From positions 1-30,179 of the IMG/VR virus record IMGVR_UViG_3300023223_001051: a stretch of DNA of 30,179 nt; one strand, written 5' to 3'. The notes under the pieces are model-generated. The model did no database searches and was not told the origin of the DNA. It saw only the letters and a list, made by a program, of their open reading frames with translations. Position 1 is the stretch's first letter, and each line of letters starts with the position of its first letter. The position numbers and the translations under genes are program-made. Origin of the DNA: a virus. Below, one piece after another: positions 8,250-15,019 of this stretch.

Positions 8250-10084
8250 GTATCCGTTTCAAAGAAAGTTAGATCTTTAAGGTCTATAATCGATTGGCTC
8301 GGGACTACCGCAAAACCCAATAGAATCGATTTAGCTGTAGAATTTACATCATGCCGAAGTGTGAACTTGTATCTACGTATACCGCTTGGGACTAGAAACA
8401 AACTGAATTCCCCATTAGATACAACAGAGGTCGCTATAAGTCCAGGTTCAAGCAAAACATCATCTACAAATACCGGCTGGCCCGCAACACCAATTAATTC
8501 AACATCAATCGCAGCGTCATTAATAGGAGAAAAGACCCCATTAATATCTAAGACCGCGCCCTGTACATTCGTCAAAGAGGGGGTTATCACTTCTGGTATA
8601 TTAAGATCATACTCTAGTCCAACTGTGAATAACTCAGGAGATAATGTTCTAGCTGCATTAGACATAAGGCAAGCCCTAATTTTTACTTGTGCCCCGTCGT
8701 CTATAGGTAAGCTACTCTTATTTGTAACTATCTCCGCCGCTGTGTTGGATTCGGCGGGGGTGCCATCGGAAAGCACCCAATTGGCTCCATCATGCCAAAT
8801 ATCTACCCCATCTGTATTAATAGTATATGCAACTGAAGTCCCTGCCGCAGGGCTAGCCCCAAGAAACTCAGTAAAATCTACTAAAGTATCCATAGAGGCA
8901 ACCAAGCTACTTGTAATCGCGGAAACCACTGGATAAGCTAGTGCGGCATATCCAAAAGTCGCGTCCCCTGATGAACCCTGAACCGCATTATTTGCTTCAA
9001 ATATTACATCGACACTCATAGTATCCGATACATTCGGGTGGGTGGTCAAGTTTGAATTTATGTCAGCCGCTAAAGAAGACTGCGCAAATGTGCCATCGGA
9101 AGTCGCCCATGCAGCGCCAGTCCAATAGTGCCCATTTACTGTCCACTGTGTAGCCCCGACTACCGTAGCAATAAAAGAACTGAACGCCGTTACGGTATTT
9201 GTCTCGACTATATCAGGCAACTCAACCGTAGTCTCTAAAAATAAAGGAGGCACTTGGAAAGGAGTATAGCTAGCAGCGGATGTATGTTGGGGTGTGTTAA
9301 AAATAAGAAGGTCATCAATAGTGCCATTGACTCCTACCGCTGGTGTACTGAGGAAATCATCACCTACTCGGATAATTCCCTGAGCCCCTATGGTCCCCGT
9401 GCCACTTTTAACCCCATCAATATTAACCCCGTCTATAAAAAGTCTATGCTCCCCTATATCAGCATCCCAGTTAAGTTCAATCTCATTCGGTACGCCTGCG
9501 GTTGGGCTGAAAACATTCCCAGTTTGGTCAATCATAATTGTGGCACCAACTGAATCAAGAATATCCAACCGTAATAGGGTGCCATTATGCTGGATTCGCA
9601 CAAGATTATTAGTGTTATCTTCAGCTGCTGAAGACACGAAAAAAACCTGACCCGATCCGGCTCCGTTATAATTAGAAGTAAATGTAAACCTAACACACCC
9701 TTTGTTACCAGTAGGCATGTTCGCGCCACTATAAGCAACTCGACCCGAAGTTACTGGGAGGTTTAGAACTCCCCCAGAAACAGTTGCACTACCACTAAGA
9801 GTGCCTGTCAACGTTCCATCGCCCCAAATACCATCTTTAGTGAGAAAGCTATTATAGAAAGTAGAATTAGTTAGAACTTGTAGTTTTTGTTGGACAGAGC
9901 CCCCAACGAACTCAGCCTTTGCGCTATCAAAAGTGAACCCGGTGTCATCGGCAAAATCTTCATTCCAACTAAATGGAGAAGCGGCTCTGATCAACTGTGC
10001 GCGACTATTTGCGATTGAAATTTCGCTTGAATTAAAAGTAAAACTATTGGAGTTATCGTATCTTATATCAACCGATATAGTCAT
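8246..10084 (-). CDS. Virion appendage / tail protein with LamG-like domain and internal repeats
   Basis: About 612 residues, rich in Ser, Thr, Gly, Asn and Val, and poor in Cys, as in extended virion proteins. Roughly residues 110-275 resemble a concanavalin A/LamG jelly roll (VRFTFTSNYNGAGSGQVFF, ELNWDADIGEHRLFIDGV, GTIDDLLIFN). Two later segments, near residues 310-355 and 415-460, repeat the pattern W- or Y-T-V/I-N-x(n)-W-x-SDGT followed by AA(D/E)I. This fits a receptor- or glycan-binding fibre, which is inference. The ATG at 10084 has GAGG seven nt upstream; an ATG two codons earlier (10090) has too short a spacing. The 3' end overlaps the DUF1353 gene by 4 bp. Confidence 0.65.
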   Translation of the reverse strand: MTISVDIRYDNSNSFTFNSSEISIANSRAQLIRAASPFSWNEDFADDTGFTFDSAKAEFVGGSVQQKLQVLTNSTFYNSFLTKDGIWGDGTLTGTLSGSATVSGGVLNLPVTSGRVAYSGANMPTGNKGCVRFTFTSNYNGAGSGQVFFVSSAAEDNTNNLVRIQHNGTLLRLDILDSVGATIMIDQTGNVFSPTAGVPNEIELNWDADIGEHRLFIDGVNIDGVKSGTGTIGAQGIIRVGDDFLSTPAVGVNGTIDDLLIFNTPQHTSAASYTPFQVPPLFLETTVELPDIVETNTVTAFSSFIATVVGATQWTVNGHYWTGAAWATSDGTFAQSSLAADINSNLTTHPNVSDTMSVDVIFEANNAVQGSSGDATFGYAALAYPVVSAITSSLVASMDTLVDFTEFLGASPAAGTSVAYTINTDGVDIWHDGANWVLSDGTPAESNTAAEIVTNKSSLPIDDGAQVKIRACLMSNAARTLSPELFTVGLEYDLNIPEVITPSLTNVQGAVLDINGVFSPINDAAIDVELIGVAGQPVFVDDVLLEPGLIATSVVSNGEFSLFLVPSGIRRYKFTLRHDVNSTAKSILLGFAVVPSQSIIDLKDLTFFETDT

Positions 10085-10107
10085 ATCCATTACCTCATAG
10101 AGTTAAA

Positions 10108-11451
10108 TTATTCAAATTGCCGGAATGTCATGCCGACAGTGACGTCAGTCACTGTAGCCAACGAAGTAGCAAATATCACAAGCACCTGGGAGTTATCAGA
10201 ATCAAAATTTTGGTAAATAGTATTGTGAACATTCTCAAAATGACCCTGGCCCTCCCCTAAACTAGGGCTAGTCATACTCCCCTGAGACGTAGCTGGGACA
10301 AGCCCCGTTTCTACTATACGCACGGGATTACCTGTAATCCCAGATATATCAGTGCTAAACTCCACCGCGCTATCGGGCCCCACATCAGTCCAAGTAGCTG
10401 TTATAGCAGAGGGGTTATGCATGTTAACTGTCTCACAAAATACCGCTTCAGCTTCAGAATACACCCAGGATGATATGAGTCTAATCTCAGCCCTATTGGG
10501 CAGCCCATGAAGAGTATCTTTAAGCCTGATCGCCATTATAGGCTGCCTAACCGTGACCGAACGCGTGGCTATCCCATTTGATCGAGATAGGTCAAACGCA
10601 GGGAGTGAATAGCCGGCATTGGATACCACAACGCTGCAAATTTCTTTCATAAAAGAAGTACTGGCGCTCGTGCCCACGTTTCGGATCTCAAAACGAACCG
10701 GAAGATTCGGATCTCTCATAAAAACTTTATCAATACTATTAACATTTTGAAATTCATGAACAAAGATTGGGCCGGAATCCAAACCTAAATCAAAACCAAA
10801 TCTGACGCGTCCCACCCCAAGCCACTGTAAATCAAAGAAAAGTAGCTGGGTTTTACTAAAATCAATCGTCACCCCACTTGGACCAGTACCGTCAAGCTTA
10901 TCAATATTCCACTCTGACCGTATCTTAAACTGTGTATCAACGGGGGAACCGCTCGTGTTTGTTCTTATAACAAGGCGCTCATCGTTCTCGTTTCTCTCGA
11001 GAAACACCCCATTGTCATCATTAAAAAGACCTACTCGGCTAACAACATTAGCCTTTTGGGGCCCCATAACAAAGGTGTATTTAGCCTCATGGCTCTTACC
11101 CGGCGCATACTGAGGATGGACTAGGCTCTGCCTAATCGCGTTATCTCCTGAGGCCGTACCGACTTCAAGCTTAACGGCGGACTCATTTATTAGGTAAGAA
11201 ACCGTCCCACCACCACTAGTGGACTCCGCCCAACGAGTGGAGTGTTCTGAACCAACATTTTTGTTATCGAATATGGTAAAAGGGCCACCAACTTTTTGCA
11301 AACCAAAAGCATCTCTAGAGTCCTCCCCGGATGAGGTCAAAATTGCCCCTTCGGCGGTTACCTTCACATCTGAATATTGTTTATGGGGTTGGCCAGGGAG
11401 TCTAGGATTTGCCCCAGCAAGTCTAAATCTTCCGAGTAAAAATCTAAGCAT
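10108..11451 (-). CDS. Probable virion structural protein (beta-rich)
   Basis: A 447-residue protein with a virion-type composition: many Ser, Thr, Gly and Val residues, alternating hydrophobic patterns and few Cys. Recognisable stretches such as STSGGGTVSYLINESAVKL and GTASGDNAIRQS are, as far as I recall, frequent in structural proteins of uncultured aquatic phages, where the exact location in the particle is not settled. The N-terminal RFLLGRFRLAGANPRLPG may be an anchoring segment. It precedes the LamG-like gene and follows a run of small genes; head fibre, tail fibre or baseplate roles are all possible. Start ATG at 11451, overlapping the previous gene by 8 bp. Confidence 0.55.
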   Translation of the reverse strand: MLRFLLGRFRLAGANPRLPGQPHKQYSDVKVTAEGAILTSSGEDSRDAFGLQKVGGPFTIFDNKNVGSEHSTRWAESTSGGGTVSYLINESAVKLEVGTASGDNAIRQSLVHPQYAPGKSHEAKYTFVMGPQKANVVSRVGLFNDDNGVFLERNENDERLVIRTNTSGSPVDTQFKIRSEWNIDKLDGTGPSGVTIDFSKTQLLFFDLQWLGVGRVRFGFDLGLDSGPIFVHEFQNVNSIDKVFMRDPNLPVRFEIRNVGTSASTSFMKEICSVVVSNAGYSLPAFDLSRSNGIATRSVTVRQPIMAIRLKDTLHGLPNRAEIRLISSWVYSEAEAVFCETVNMHNPSAITATWTDVGPDSAVEFSTDISGITGNPVRIVETGLVPATSQGSMTSPSLGEGQGHFENVHNTIYQNFDSDNSQVLVIFATSLATVTDVTVGMTFRQFE

Positions 11452-11641
11452 TATTCACGCCCCACTCCCATTCAAGGGATTTTACTACAGTTTTCCGAAT
11501 TTCCTCGGGCTCATTATTTACATCGTAACTTATACCATCCGCAACGCAAAAATTCCCTCGTGGGCCAGTGCCCATGCAAGTGATTGATTTAGCGAGGAAA
11601 AATAATGGCCGGCCAGATAAGTCTTCTAATTCTATGAACAT
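11444..11641 (-). CDS. Small hypothetical protein
   Basis: A 65-residue protein. The ATG at 11641 is chosen because AGGAGG lies six nt upstream; the frame extends nine codons further but without a comparable site. The order of hydrophobic strands (MFIELEDLSGRPLFFLAKSI, GNFCVADGISYDV, EEIRKTVVKSLE) suggests a small beta-sheet with a C-terminal helix. No family recognised with confidence. It overlaps the virion gene downstream by 8 bp and is probably translated with it. Confidence 0.6.
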   Translation of the reverse strand: MFIELEDLSGRPLFFLAKSITCMGTGPRGNFCVADGISYDVNNEPEEIRKTVVKSLEWEWGVNNA

Positions 11642-11675
11642 ACAAAGCCTCCTACGACTTGTTGGCATTATACTT

Positions 11676-11885
11676 TCATTTTCTTGCTAAGTCACGTAAA
11701 AGCCGGCGGAATGCAAAATCCGAGGGGTACTTCTCCTCAGCATGCCTTGCAATATCCATTAAAATGTCAGCGTAAAAATATGACCATGCCTCGGGGCTGA
11801 GTTTAGCCCCGGGCATGCCATCGCCCCATCGTATCTCTATCTTATCAATACAACTTGGTTTTTTCTCTACATCGTCTCCTACCAC
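11676..11885 (-). CDS. Small hypothetical protein
   Basis: A 69-residue protein starting with GTG at 11885; GGGAGG eight nt upstream, inside the end of the preceding gene, supports this start. Charged, with a helical C-terminal half (YADILMDIARHAEEKYP, then FAFRRLLRDLARK). No domain recognised. Coupled to the gene at 11887-12189, whose stop is one base away. Confidence 0.6.
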   Translation of the reverse strand: MVGDDVEKKPSCIDKIEIRWGDGMPGAKLSPEAWSYFYADILMDIARHAEEKYPSDFAFRRLLRDLARK

Positions 11886-11886
11886 A

Positions 11887-12189
11887 TCATATACCTCCCC
11901 GTAAAAAATCTTTTATGAGCTCAGGCTTAGAAAGATCAATCAGAAAGTCTGACCCTAAAAAACCCTCAGAACGACCGTCTCCCCAGAATGAGGCAGAAAA
12001 CTTCCTTTCACTATTCTTAGACAGAAAACTAAAAGTAATCTCCTCAATTGAGTTTACCTCAATTAAGGTGGGCACTTCAAGAAAACTGGCTAGAAACTTT
12101 TCGGCGTTCAATACTGCCCTACCCCCGCTCGCGGATTTTTGTCTAACCAGGGTTTGGATGAATTGTGCTAATTTTCTATCCTTACCCAT
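11887..12189 (-). CDS. Hypothetical phage protein
   Basis: A 100-residue protein with mixed alpha/beta character (MGKDRKLAQFIQTLVRQKSA at the N-terminus; IEVNSIEEITFSFLSKN in the middle). No recognisable family. It overlaps the upstream gene by 8 bp and ends one base before the next GTG. The C-terminal codons (LRGGI) also encode the ribosome binding site of the following gene. Confidence 0.62.
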   Translation of the reverse strand: MGKDRKLAQFIQTLVRQKSASGGRAVLNAEKFLASFLEVPTLIEVNSIEEITFSFLSKNSERKFSASFWGDGRSEGFLGSDFLIDLSKPELIKDFLRGGI

Positions 12190-12430
12190 CCTCTAATTCC
12201 CCCATAAAACACTTGCCCGAACAAAATATGTAGGTTACTCTAGTTGGCTTCTGATTCTCTGTTAACGAAGAGAAAAAACAAGTGTCTGGATCATCTAGTA
12301 TCTTCCTACAAGCATTACTATCACACCATGCATTCTCAACTTTCTTCTCTAGCCCCAAGACTTCTAAGGCACTAAGGTTACTAGCCATCTCACTTAATGT
12401 ATATGCATTTACGCCTTCACATGTAAGCAT
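12182..12430 (-). CDS. Small Cys-rich protein
   Basis: An 82-residue protein with ATG at 12430 and GAGGAG eight nt upstream. It has Cys residues in CEGVN, WCDSNACRKIL, DTCFF and IFCSGKCF; the spacing CxxxxC and CxxxC could bind one metal ion, which is inference. Second gene of the long minus operon, six bases after another Cys-containing small protein gene. Confidence 0.6.
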   Translation of the reverse strand: MLTCEGVNAYTLSEMASNLSALEVLGLEKKVENAWCDSNACRKILDDPDTCFFSSLTENQKPTRVTYIFCSGKCFMGELEDG

Positions 12431-12435
12431 GCCTT

Positions 12436-12621
12436 TTACTCCTCAACTTCATAATTTCGAACGCCACGTCGACCGTGCTTTTCTAAGACTTTGCGGCACT
12501 TTGAGCAAACACCGAGCACCTCACCTTTTCTAATCTTTCCCTTAACTTGGAACCTACCGCACCATTGCTCATGATGTTCAAGTCTGCCCGCGCCTTGACT
12601 ACTTTCATGTATTTTTACCAT
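12436..12621 (-). CDS. Small basic protein with CxxC motif, first gene of the long minus operon
   Basis: A 61-residue protein with ATG at 12621 and an AAGGGA site upstream. It contains VCSKCRK and an isolated Cys at WCGR, with nearby His residues (IHESS, EHHEQW), so a small zinc-binding nucleic-acid contact domain is possible. It is the promoter-proximal gene of the 12621-5148 operon, directly behind the minus-strand promoter at 12647-12675. Function unknown. Confidence 0.62.
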   Translation of the reverse strand: MVKIHESSQGAGRLEHHEQWCGRFQVKGKIRKGEVLGVCSKCRKVLEKHGRRGVRNYEVEE

Positions 12622-12646
12622 AATAATTCCCTTTCATTGAGAGCAG

Positions 12647-12675
12647 AGTGTATCACTGAATACTTGACTTCTCAA
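12647..12675 (-). promoter_or_regulatory. Sigma70-type promoter for the long minus-strand virion operon
   Basis: On the minus strand TTGAGA (12675-12670), 17 nt, TACACT (12652-12647), about 26 bp before the ATG at 12621. The -35 differs from TTGACA at one base, the -10 from TATAAT at two. Its -35 hexamer directly abuts the -35 of the divergent plus promoter (12664-12669), so two polymerases could not bind at once. Confidence 0.6.
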
Positions 12676-12693
12676 CCCCCCTTGACGTATAAT
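12664..12693 (+). promoter_or_regulatory. Sigma70-type promoter for the Fis-type regulator gene
   Basis: TTGACT (12664-12669), 18 nt, TATAAT (12688-12693): near-consensus. The predicted transcription start near 12700 is just upstream of AAAGGA and the ATG at 12717, giving a very short leader. Divergent from, and overlapping the footprint of, the minus promoter. Confidence 0.78.
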
Positions 12694-12716
12694 CCGCCTA
12701 ACTCGAAAGGAATAAA

Positions 12717-13178
12717 ATGAATTTACGACAGTTCAAAATAAAATATACCACTAATATATTTATACTTTGTGGATATAGTATCAAAAGAACCCAGAAGGTC
12801 ACAGGCATGTGGCCTGAAGAAATCAAAAGATATCTAAGCATAGACCATAAAATTAAAGCCGTGCCAGTTGGCCCAATTCAAGTAGACCCCTGGAAAACAG
12901 TAGAGCGTAAGCACGTCTTATCAGTGTATAAACACTTTGAATACCATAAAACAGCGGCTCAAACCGCGCTAGGCATAAGCGGTAGCGGACTGTCGTTTAA
13001 ACTCAAAAAACTTGGGGTGTTAAAGCACACGTTGACTCACGCAACACCCATCCAACTGTTTAAATCAGCTATGAATTTTAAAAGTATACATGAGTGGTTT
13101 GACGCAGACCCTGATGAAGTCCAGGCCGCGTATAAGGCAGGTATCACTGATGAAATCAAAAGGGAATTGGGGTGGTAG
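12717..13178 (+). CDS. Fis-type helix-turn-helix DNA-binding protein, probable phage regulator
   Basis: A 153-residue protein with a near-consensus sigma70 promoter and AAAGGA five nt before the ATG. Residues about 62-101 match the Fis-family HTH (HTH_8) pattern: VERKHVLSVYKHFEYHKTA, then ALGISGSGLSFKLKKLG, where family members read N-x-x-x-AA-x-x-LGI followed by L-x-x-KLKKLG. The N-terminal 60 residues and C-terminal 50 residues are not recognised. Such HTHs occur at the end of sigma54 activators and in Fis itself; here no AAA+ domain is present, so a small DNA-binding regulator is likely. Its position beside back-to-back promoters suggests that it controls the switch between them. The stop codon lies inside the first copy of a 23-bp direct repeat. 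Confidence 0.7.
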   Translation: MNLRQFKIKYTTNIFILCGYSIKRTQKVTGMWPEEIKRYLSIDHKIKAVPVGPIQVDPWKTVERKHVLSVYKHFEYHKTAAQTALGISGSGLSFKLKKLGVLKHTLTHATPIQLFKSAMNFKSIHEWFDADPDEVQAAYKAGITDEIKRELGW

Positions 13179-13207
13179 CCTATTTGAAACTTCTAGTCAT
13201 TCCATAG
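13172..13207 (+). pseudogene. Duplicated 5' end of the thymidylate-synthase-like gene (11-codon remnant)
   Basis: GTG at 13172 opens a frame reading MVAYLKLLVIP then stop. Its first eight codons are identical to the start of the gene at 13538 (apart from the start base). AGGG lies seven nt upstream of the GTG. I infer that this was the original start, overlapping the stop of the Fis-type gene, before a segment was inserted and the first 23 bp were duplicated. Confidence 0.5.
13173..13195 (+). repeat. 23-bp direct repeat, copy 1
   Basis: Identical over 23 bp to 13539-13561, 366 bp apart. It spans the stop codon of the Fis-type gene. The two copies bracket a sigma28-type promoter and a complete 76-codon gene. 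Confidence 0.9.
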
Positions 13208-13223
13208 AGTTAAGCAGTTTTTC

Positions 13224-13250
13224 TAAAGTTATTCTGTCTTGTGCCGATAA
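13224..13250 (+). promoter_or_regulatory. Sigma28 (FliA)-type promoter
   Basis: TAAAGTTA (13224-13231), 11 nt, GCCGATAA (13243-13250): 15 of 16 positions of the FliA consensus with exact spacing. 54 bp before the ATG at 13305. A 35-bp window around it (13223-13257) is 32/35 identical to the minus-strand copy at 15526-15492, spacer included. Confidence 0.82.
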
Positions 13251-13304
13251 AAGGTTTGGAAGCGAGGTGTGGAATGAATGCAATTGACACAAAAGGGAGC
13301 AAGT

Positions 13305-13535
13305 ATGACGCGATATGTATTTGAAGAAATTAAAGTAAAAAGAGTTAAGAAGTTTAAAGATGCTGAGACTGGTAGAAAAAGGCAAGTAACACGTACTTTT
13401 TTGCAAACTCTGAATCCTTTCAATGTGACCCCCGAACAAATCCCAAAATCAAGAGATCAAATCTTGACAGAAATAAATGAAGAGGCAAATAGATGGGTGC
13501 GATCTAATAGTTTTGAAAAACGGGGCACTTTCTAG
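13305..13535 (+). CDS. Small hypothetical protein of an inserted cassette
   Basis: A 76-residue protein, ATG at 13305 with AAGGGAG five nt upstream; a longer frame from 13278 lacks such a site. Basic N-terminal half (EEIKVKRVKKFKDAETGRKR) and a C-terminal helix (RDQILTEINEEANRWV). No family recognised. It has its own sigma28-type promoter and lies between the two 23-bp direct repeats, so gene and promoter were probably acquired together. Confidence 0.65.
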   Translation: MTRYVFEEIKVKRVKKFKDAETGRKRQVTRTFLQTLNPFNVTPEQIPKSRDQILTEINEEANRWVRSNSFEKRGTF

Positions 13536-13537
13536 CC

Positions 13538-14131
13538 ATGGTAGCCTATTTGAAACTTCTAAGCACTGTTTTGTCTCGTGGCCTAAGATCCAAGGAATGT
13601 CTGTATTTATCAGGCCAAGTGCTCCAGATAAAACAATTGCCTGATATGAGCGTGGAATGGAACTTCACCGTTAACGAATATATATCGGCTAGGTATGGTC
13701 ATCGATTCCACAAAAGTTACAAATCGACTTGGGGCTCTGATAACTTCGGCATAAAACTGAGAAATATCAGAACTAATATACGTGCGAACAGAGAGGCATC
13801 CTTAATCGACAATGAGCATTCTTTGTTTTTCCATGTCAACGGAAAGCGTCTAGATTTGTCAGTTCACTTGAACTCTGTGGATGTACTCGACGCCCTCCCA
13901 TATTGGTTAGCCGCAATCGGCCTTGTATGGCGGGTGCTGTCATATGAAACAAAAGTTCCGCTCGGCAATCTAACAGTCCTTATCGGCCACGCTTGGATAC
14001 CCAAGGCCGCAATGATAGAGGCTAAGACAATATTAATAGGGCCGGTGCCTAAAACTCAAACAGTTACTATAAAGAAAACGGCGGGTAGGAATTTCGCTGT
14101 GAAGAATTTTAACCTAATAAATCAAATCTAG
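13538..14131 (+). CDS. Thymidylate-synthase-fold protein with degenerate active site
   Basis: A 197-residue protein that I align by eye with the C-terminal two thirds of thymidylate synthase / dCMP hydroxymethylase. IRTNIRANREASLI (77-90) resembles the Arg-rich segment before the active site. DNEHSLFFHVNGKRLDLSVH (91-110) matches the P-C-H-x-x-x-QF strand region, but Glu93 stands where catalytic Cys is expected. LNSVDVLDALPYWLA (111-125) matches the QRS-x-D-x-x-x-GLPFN-x-A segment with Arg and Asn lost. GNLTVLIGHAWI (143-154) matches the GD-x-HIY region with Asp changed. A catalytic role in methyl transfer is therefore unlikely; nucleotide binding or a structural role is possible. The ATG lies at the edge of a 23-bp repeat and has only a distant GGGG upstream. 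Confidence 0.55.
   Translation: MVAYLKLLSTVLSRGLRSKECLYLSGQVLQIKQLPDMSVEWNFTVNEYISARYGHRFHKSYKSTWGSDNFGIKLRNIRTNIRANREASLIDNEHSLFFHVNGKRLDLSVHLNSVDVLDALPYWLAAIGLVWRVLSYETKVPLGNLTVLIGHAWIPKAAMIEAKTILIGPVPKTQTVTIKKTAGRNFAVKNFNLINQI
13539..13561 (+). repeat. 23-bp direct repeat, copy 2
   Basis: Second copy of the repeat at 13173-13195. Here it encodes the first codons of the thymidylate-synthase-like gene. Beyond the repeat the two flanks diverge at once, as expected at an insertion or duplication boundary. Confidence 0.9.
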
Positions 14132-14184
14132 TCGACATTGTAGATTATTTAGACAGAAGAAAGAAAGATCTCAGTGATTTTGGG

Positions 14185-14198
14185 GTATTTCAAAATAC
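14185..14198. repeat. Short palindrome next to a sigma28-type promoter
   Basis: GTATTT (14185-14190), CA, AAATAC (14193-14198). It ends four bases before the -35 element at 14202, so it could be an operator. Short and AT-rich, therefore weak evidence. Confidence 0.3.
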
Positions 14199-14201
14199 TT
14201 C

Positions 14202-14228
14202 TAAAGGTTTTTGAAATATTGACGATAT
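14202..14228 (+). promoter_or_regulatory. Sigma28 (FliA)-type promoter, weaker -10
   Basis: TAAAGGTT (14202-14209), 11 nt, GACGATAT (14221-14228): 13 of 16 positions, exact spacing. It shares the TAAAGGTT variant with the promoter at 4268, which drives the operon holding the paralogous gene. ATG of the target gene is 29 bp downstream. Confidence 0.6.
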
Positions 14229-14257
14229 AGTAGTTATCAAACACACAGGAGGCTATT

Positions 14258-14458
14258 ATGATGATGTTAAAAATCAATCCAGAACTATTGAGCAAAAAAG
14301 CAACACATGAAATGTTTGATGGTACTTTGGTTAAATTGTTTACTATGGATGAATCCTTTGATTTTGATGGAAGAAAAGTGGGCACAGCAGAAATCATGAA
14401 TGGTGCAGATAAAGGTAAATACACAACAGTTGTTATTGAAGAATTAATTGTTATCTAA
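14258..14458 (+). CDS. Small phage protein, paralog of the protein at 4759
   Basis: A 66-residue protein, ATG at 14258 with AGGAGG five nt upstream. It shares with the product at 4759 the segments KINPELL, KATH, DGT, KLF, FDFDG, GTAEIM and KGK, in the same order and spacing; the C-terminus is EELIVI. The DNA of the two copies has diverged, so the duplication is not recent or one copy came from a related phage. It is a single-gene unit with its own sigma28-type promoter, convergent with the TerS candidate. Function unknown. Confidence 0.72.
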   Translation: MMMLKINPELLSKKATHEMFDGTLVKLFTMDESFDFDGRKVGTAEIMNGADKGKYTTVVIEELIVI

Positions 14459-14498
14459 ATACTAAAGGCCAAAAATGAGCTTAATCTACGTCGGTCAG

Positions 14499-14975
14499 TT
14501 AATCTTCGAAGAAATCACCGAGACTTGAAATTAGAAGTAATTGCTTATACTTCTGGCTTGCCTCGACTGGGCTTATATCCTTAGAGATCAAAGGGATTTC
14601 ATCCTGCCCTTTATGTGTAATGGTCTGCTCGTCCTTGTAGTCCCGTCTAAAGTTATTTTTCATCATGAACTGAAAAGTCCCTGACTTATGATGCCCAAGA
14701 TCACCTTTTGATGCGTCCCGTCCTATATTTTCCCAATAGGCTTGCGAGCACATCGAGGCTACCTGATAGGCGTCCTCAAAGTCCTCGTTATAATCTGGGC
14801 CCCCTTGAGCCAAGAACGCATTAAAACGGCGCTTTGATAGCCCAGTGACAAGTATTATCTCATTACGAGTGCCCCCCGATTGCCCGGCGTCCCGCATCGC
14901 CGCCAACATCCAAGGTTCAAACGTCTTCAAAATTTCTGTGGGCAAACACATTTGCCCGTTATTATCATACGGCAC
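14499..14975 (-). CDS. terS: Terminase small subunit candidate
   Basis: A 158-residue protein beginning with GTG at 14975, supported by AGGGGG five nt upstream. Residues about 30-65 hold an HTH-like region (GGTRNEIILVTGLSKRRFNA). The central part AYWENIGRDASKGDLG and then FQFMMKNNFRRDYKDEQTIT followed by HKG is the pattern seen in many phage small terminase subunits, which bind pac or cos DNA and deliver it to TerL. The gene is about 6.7 kb from terL and in a different operon, behind a Cys/His-rich protein and a sigma28-type promoter. The assignment rests on motif recognition, not on neighbourhood. Confidence 0.65.
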   Translation of the reverse strand: MPYDNNGQMCLPTEILKTFEPWMLAAMRDAGQSGGTRNEIILVTGLSKRRFNAFLAQGGPDYNEDFEDAYQVASMCSQAYWENIGRDASKGDLGHHKSGTFQFMMKNNFRRDYKDEQTITHKGQDEIPLISKDISPVEASQKYKQLLLISSLGDFFED

Positions 14976-15019
14976 AATAACCCCCTAAAAGGGAAGTATA
15001 TTGCATAAAGGTAGGGAAA

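Noticed and set aside
13145-13160. CTGATGA followed by AAA-rich sequence as a hammerhead ribozyme core
   Set aside because: The required GAAA box and flanking stems are not present, and the site is inside the Fis-type gene.
13090-13287. Plus-strand frame across the first direct repeat (65 codons) and minus-strand frames 13197-13439 / 13229-13423
   Set aside because: They overlap supported genes in other frames, lack ribosome binding sites, and cover the sigma28-type promoter.
14475-14528. 17-codon plus-strand frame with AAAGG upstream, after the small paralog gene
   Set aside because: Too short, overlaps the 3' end of the TerS candidate, and nothing else supports it.
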